From Amycolatopsis alkalitolerans (lineage in GTDB: Bacteria; Actinomycetota; Actinomycetes; Mycobacteriales; Pseudonocardiaceae), in the NCBI RefSeq assembly GCF_006152065.1, contig NZ_VDFW01000043.1:1-50352 (forward strand): a stretch of DNA of 50,352 bases, in the 5' to 3' direction. The position numbers and the translations under genes were made by a program. The notes beneath the pieces were generated by a model. That model was not told where the DNA came from. It saw only the letters and a list, made by a program, of their open reading frames with translations, and made no database searches. Each line of letters begins with the position of its first letter. Position 1 is the first letter of the stretch. Below are positions 49,634 to 50,352 of this stretch, in pieces.

Positions 49634-50263
49634 ATGACCTTCCGGCTCGCTTATGTCCCGGGCGTCACGCCCGGCAAATGGGTCCGGATATGGGGCGAAC
49701 GGGTGCCCGAGGTGCCACTGGTGCTGCTCCAGGTGCCCGCGGCCGGGGCCGCCGGCCTCGTCCGCGCGGGCGAAGCCGAGGCCGTGCTCCTGCGGTTGCC
49801 CACGGATCGCGCCGGCCTGCACGCCATCCCGCTCTACACGGAGACCAGCGTCGTCGTGGTGCCGAAGGACCACGTCGTCACCGCGGCCGACGAGGTGGAC
49901 TCCGAAGATCTGGCCGGCGAAGTCCTGCTCCACCCGCTCGACGACACGCTCGACTGGGAGGGGCCGCCCGGCCTGCCCGCGATCGAGCGTCCCGCCACGA
50001 CGGCCGGCGCGATCGAACTGGTCGCGGCCGGGGCCGGGCTGGTCGTCGTCCCGCAGTCGCTCGCCCGGCTACACCACCGGCGCGATCTGACCTACCGCCC
50101 GGTCTCCGGCACCCCGCGGTCACGCGTCGCGCTGTCGTGGCTCGAAGACGAGACCACCGAACTCATGGAACAGTTCATCGGCATCGTCCGTGGCCGGACG
50201 GTCAACAGCAGTCGCGGGCAGGCGGCCCCGGCCCCCCGGCGGGGGAAAACTCGCCGCCGGTAA
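49634..50263 (+). CDS. LysR-type substrate-binding domain protein without DNA-binding domain
   Basis: A 209-residue protein matching the periplasmic-binding-like effector domain of LysR regulators: MTFRLAYVPGVTPGKWVRIWGERVPEVPLVL, then DRAGLHAIPLYTETSVVVVPKDHVV and AGAIELVAAGAGLVVVPQSLARLHH. The usual N-terminal helix-turn-helix is missing, and no such coding stretch lies upstream within the 31-bp gap. The C-terminus is basic (RRGKTRRR). It may bind a small ligand as an orphan sensor. The stop overlaps a DosR-like box by one base. Confidence 0.8.
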   Translation: MTFRLAYVPGVTPGKWVRIWGERVPEVPLVLLQVPAAGAAGLVRAGEAEAVLLRLPTDRAGLHAIPLYTETSVVVVPKDHVVTAADEVDSEDLAGEVLLHPLDDTLDWEGPPGLPAIERPATTAGAIELVAAGAGLVVVPQSLARLHHRRDLTYRPVSGTPRSRVALSWLEDETTELMEQFIGIVRGRTVNSSRGQAAPAPRRGKTRRR

Positions 50264-50276
50264 GGACTTGCGGCCC
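50263..50276. promoter_or_regulatory. DosR-like box 8 at the right edge
   Basis: AGGACT-TG-CGGCCC is a strong match. Together with GGCCCTAGGGCC (50272-50283), a perfect 12-bp palindrome that overlaps it, it lies just after the LysR-like gene. It probably serves a gene to the right of the window. Confidence 0.55.
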
Positions 50277-50352
50277 TAGGGCCAAAGCCGTTCAGTTAGC
50301 GGTCGTGGCTGCTGGTCAAGGATCTTGTTGTGGCGTGTCGGTGCCAGAGATG
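50277..50352. other. Right-edge non-coding segment, possible start of another element
   Basis: The last 76 bases hold no start or frame that can be recognised. GCCGTTCAGTTAGCGG and the following sequence are less GC-rich and are reminiscent of insertion-sequence ends, but no transposase or paired inverted repeat is in view. Nothing firm can be said. Confidence 0.25.

Overview
The window is about 50 kb of very GC-rich chromosome from an aerobic actinomycete. Strong third-position GC, frequent GTG starts, many ATGA or GTGA stop/start overlaps, a single-chain acyl-CoA carboxylase, a Ser/Thr kinase with an extracellular sensor and a dormancy-type gene set all point to the Pseudonocardiaceae (Amycolatopsis-like). 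The genus is an inference. No rRNA, tRNA, CRISPR array or complete insertion sequence was seen.

Left part (1-23.2 kb), mixed accessory and housekeeping genes. Positions 1-3188 look like an arsenic or metalloid island: the first codons of an ArsB/NhaD-type permease, a CBS protein, an APC permease, a fused ArsR-ArsC protein with a perfect operator, and a VOC protein. Next come two Fe(II) dioxygenases, a truncated adenosine deaminase remnant, and a NitT/TauT-type ABC importer whose ATPase gene carries a one-base frameshift before the Walker A motif. These are followed by an ABC-F ATPase, a Rieske oxygenase plus MFS transporter with a divergent MarR regulator and matching operators, and a 1825-residue long-chain acyl-CoA carboxylase. 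A 430-bp gene-free segment with tandem repeats and a hairpin separates the carboxylase from an ERG2/sigma-1-receptor homologue. A divergent kinase/FHA pair closes this part.

Right part (23.3-50.3 kb), a hypoxia/dormancy island. Its genes resemble members of the mycobacterial DosR regulon or the related Streptomyces island: a RafH-like ribosome hibernation factor, a CapA-like protein, CBS-BON, DUF1918, DUF2267, an Rv2629-like baeRF protein, an Rv1733c-like membrane protein and narK-hemerythrin-narGHJI. Eight 14-bp sites of the form RGGAC(T/C)TNNGNCC lie in the intergenic gaps of this part, including a tandem pair 22 bp apart before narK. Within the island, one tightly coupled plus-strand operon encodes acetyl-CoA synthetase, E1-alpha, E1-beta, E2, a stand-alone acyl carrier protein and an archaeal-type fructose-1,6-bisphosphate aldolase/phosphatase. 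A facing minus-strand operon encodes a flavodoxin, the Rv1733c-like protein, an adenosine-specific kinase family protein and nicotinate phosphoribosyltransferase.

Taken together, the right part reads as a programme for oxygen-limited survival: nitrate respiration, ribosome storage, NAD and adenine nucleotide salvage, and an acetyl-unit or gluconeogenic module. The DosR/DosS regulators themselves are not in the window, so this regulation is inferred from sites and gene content.
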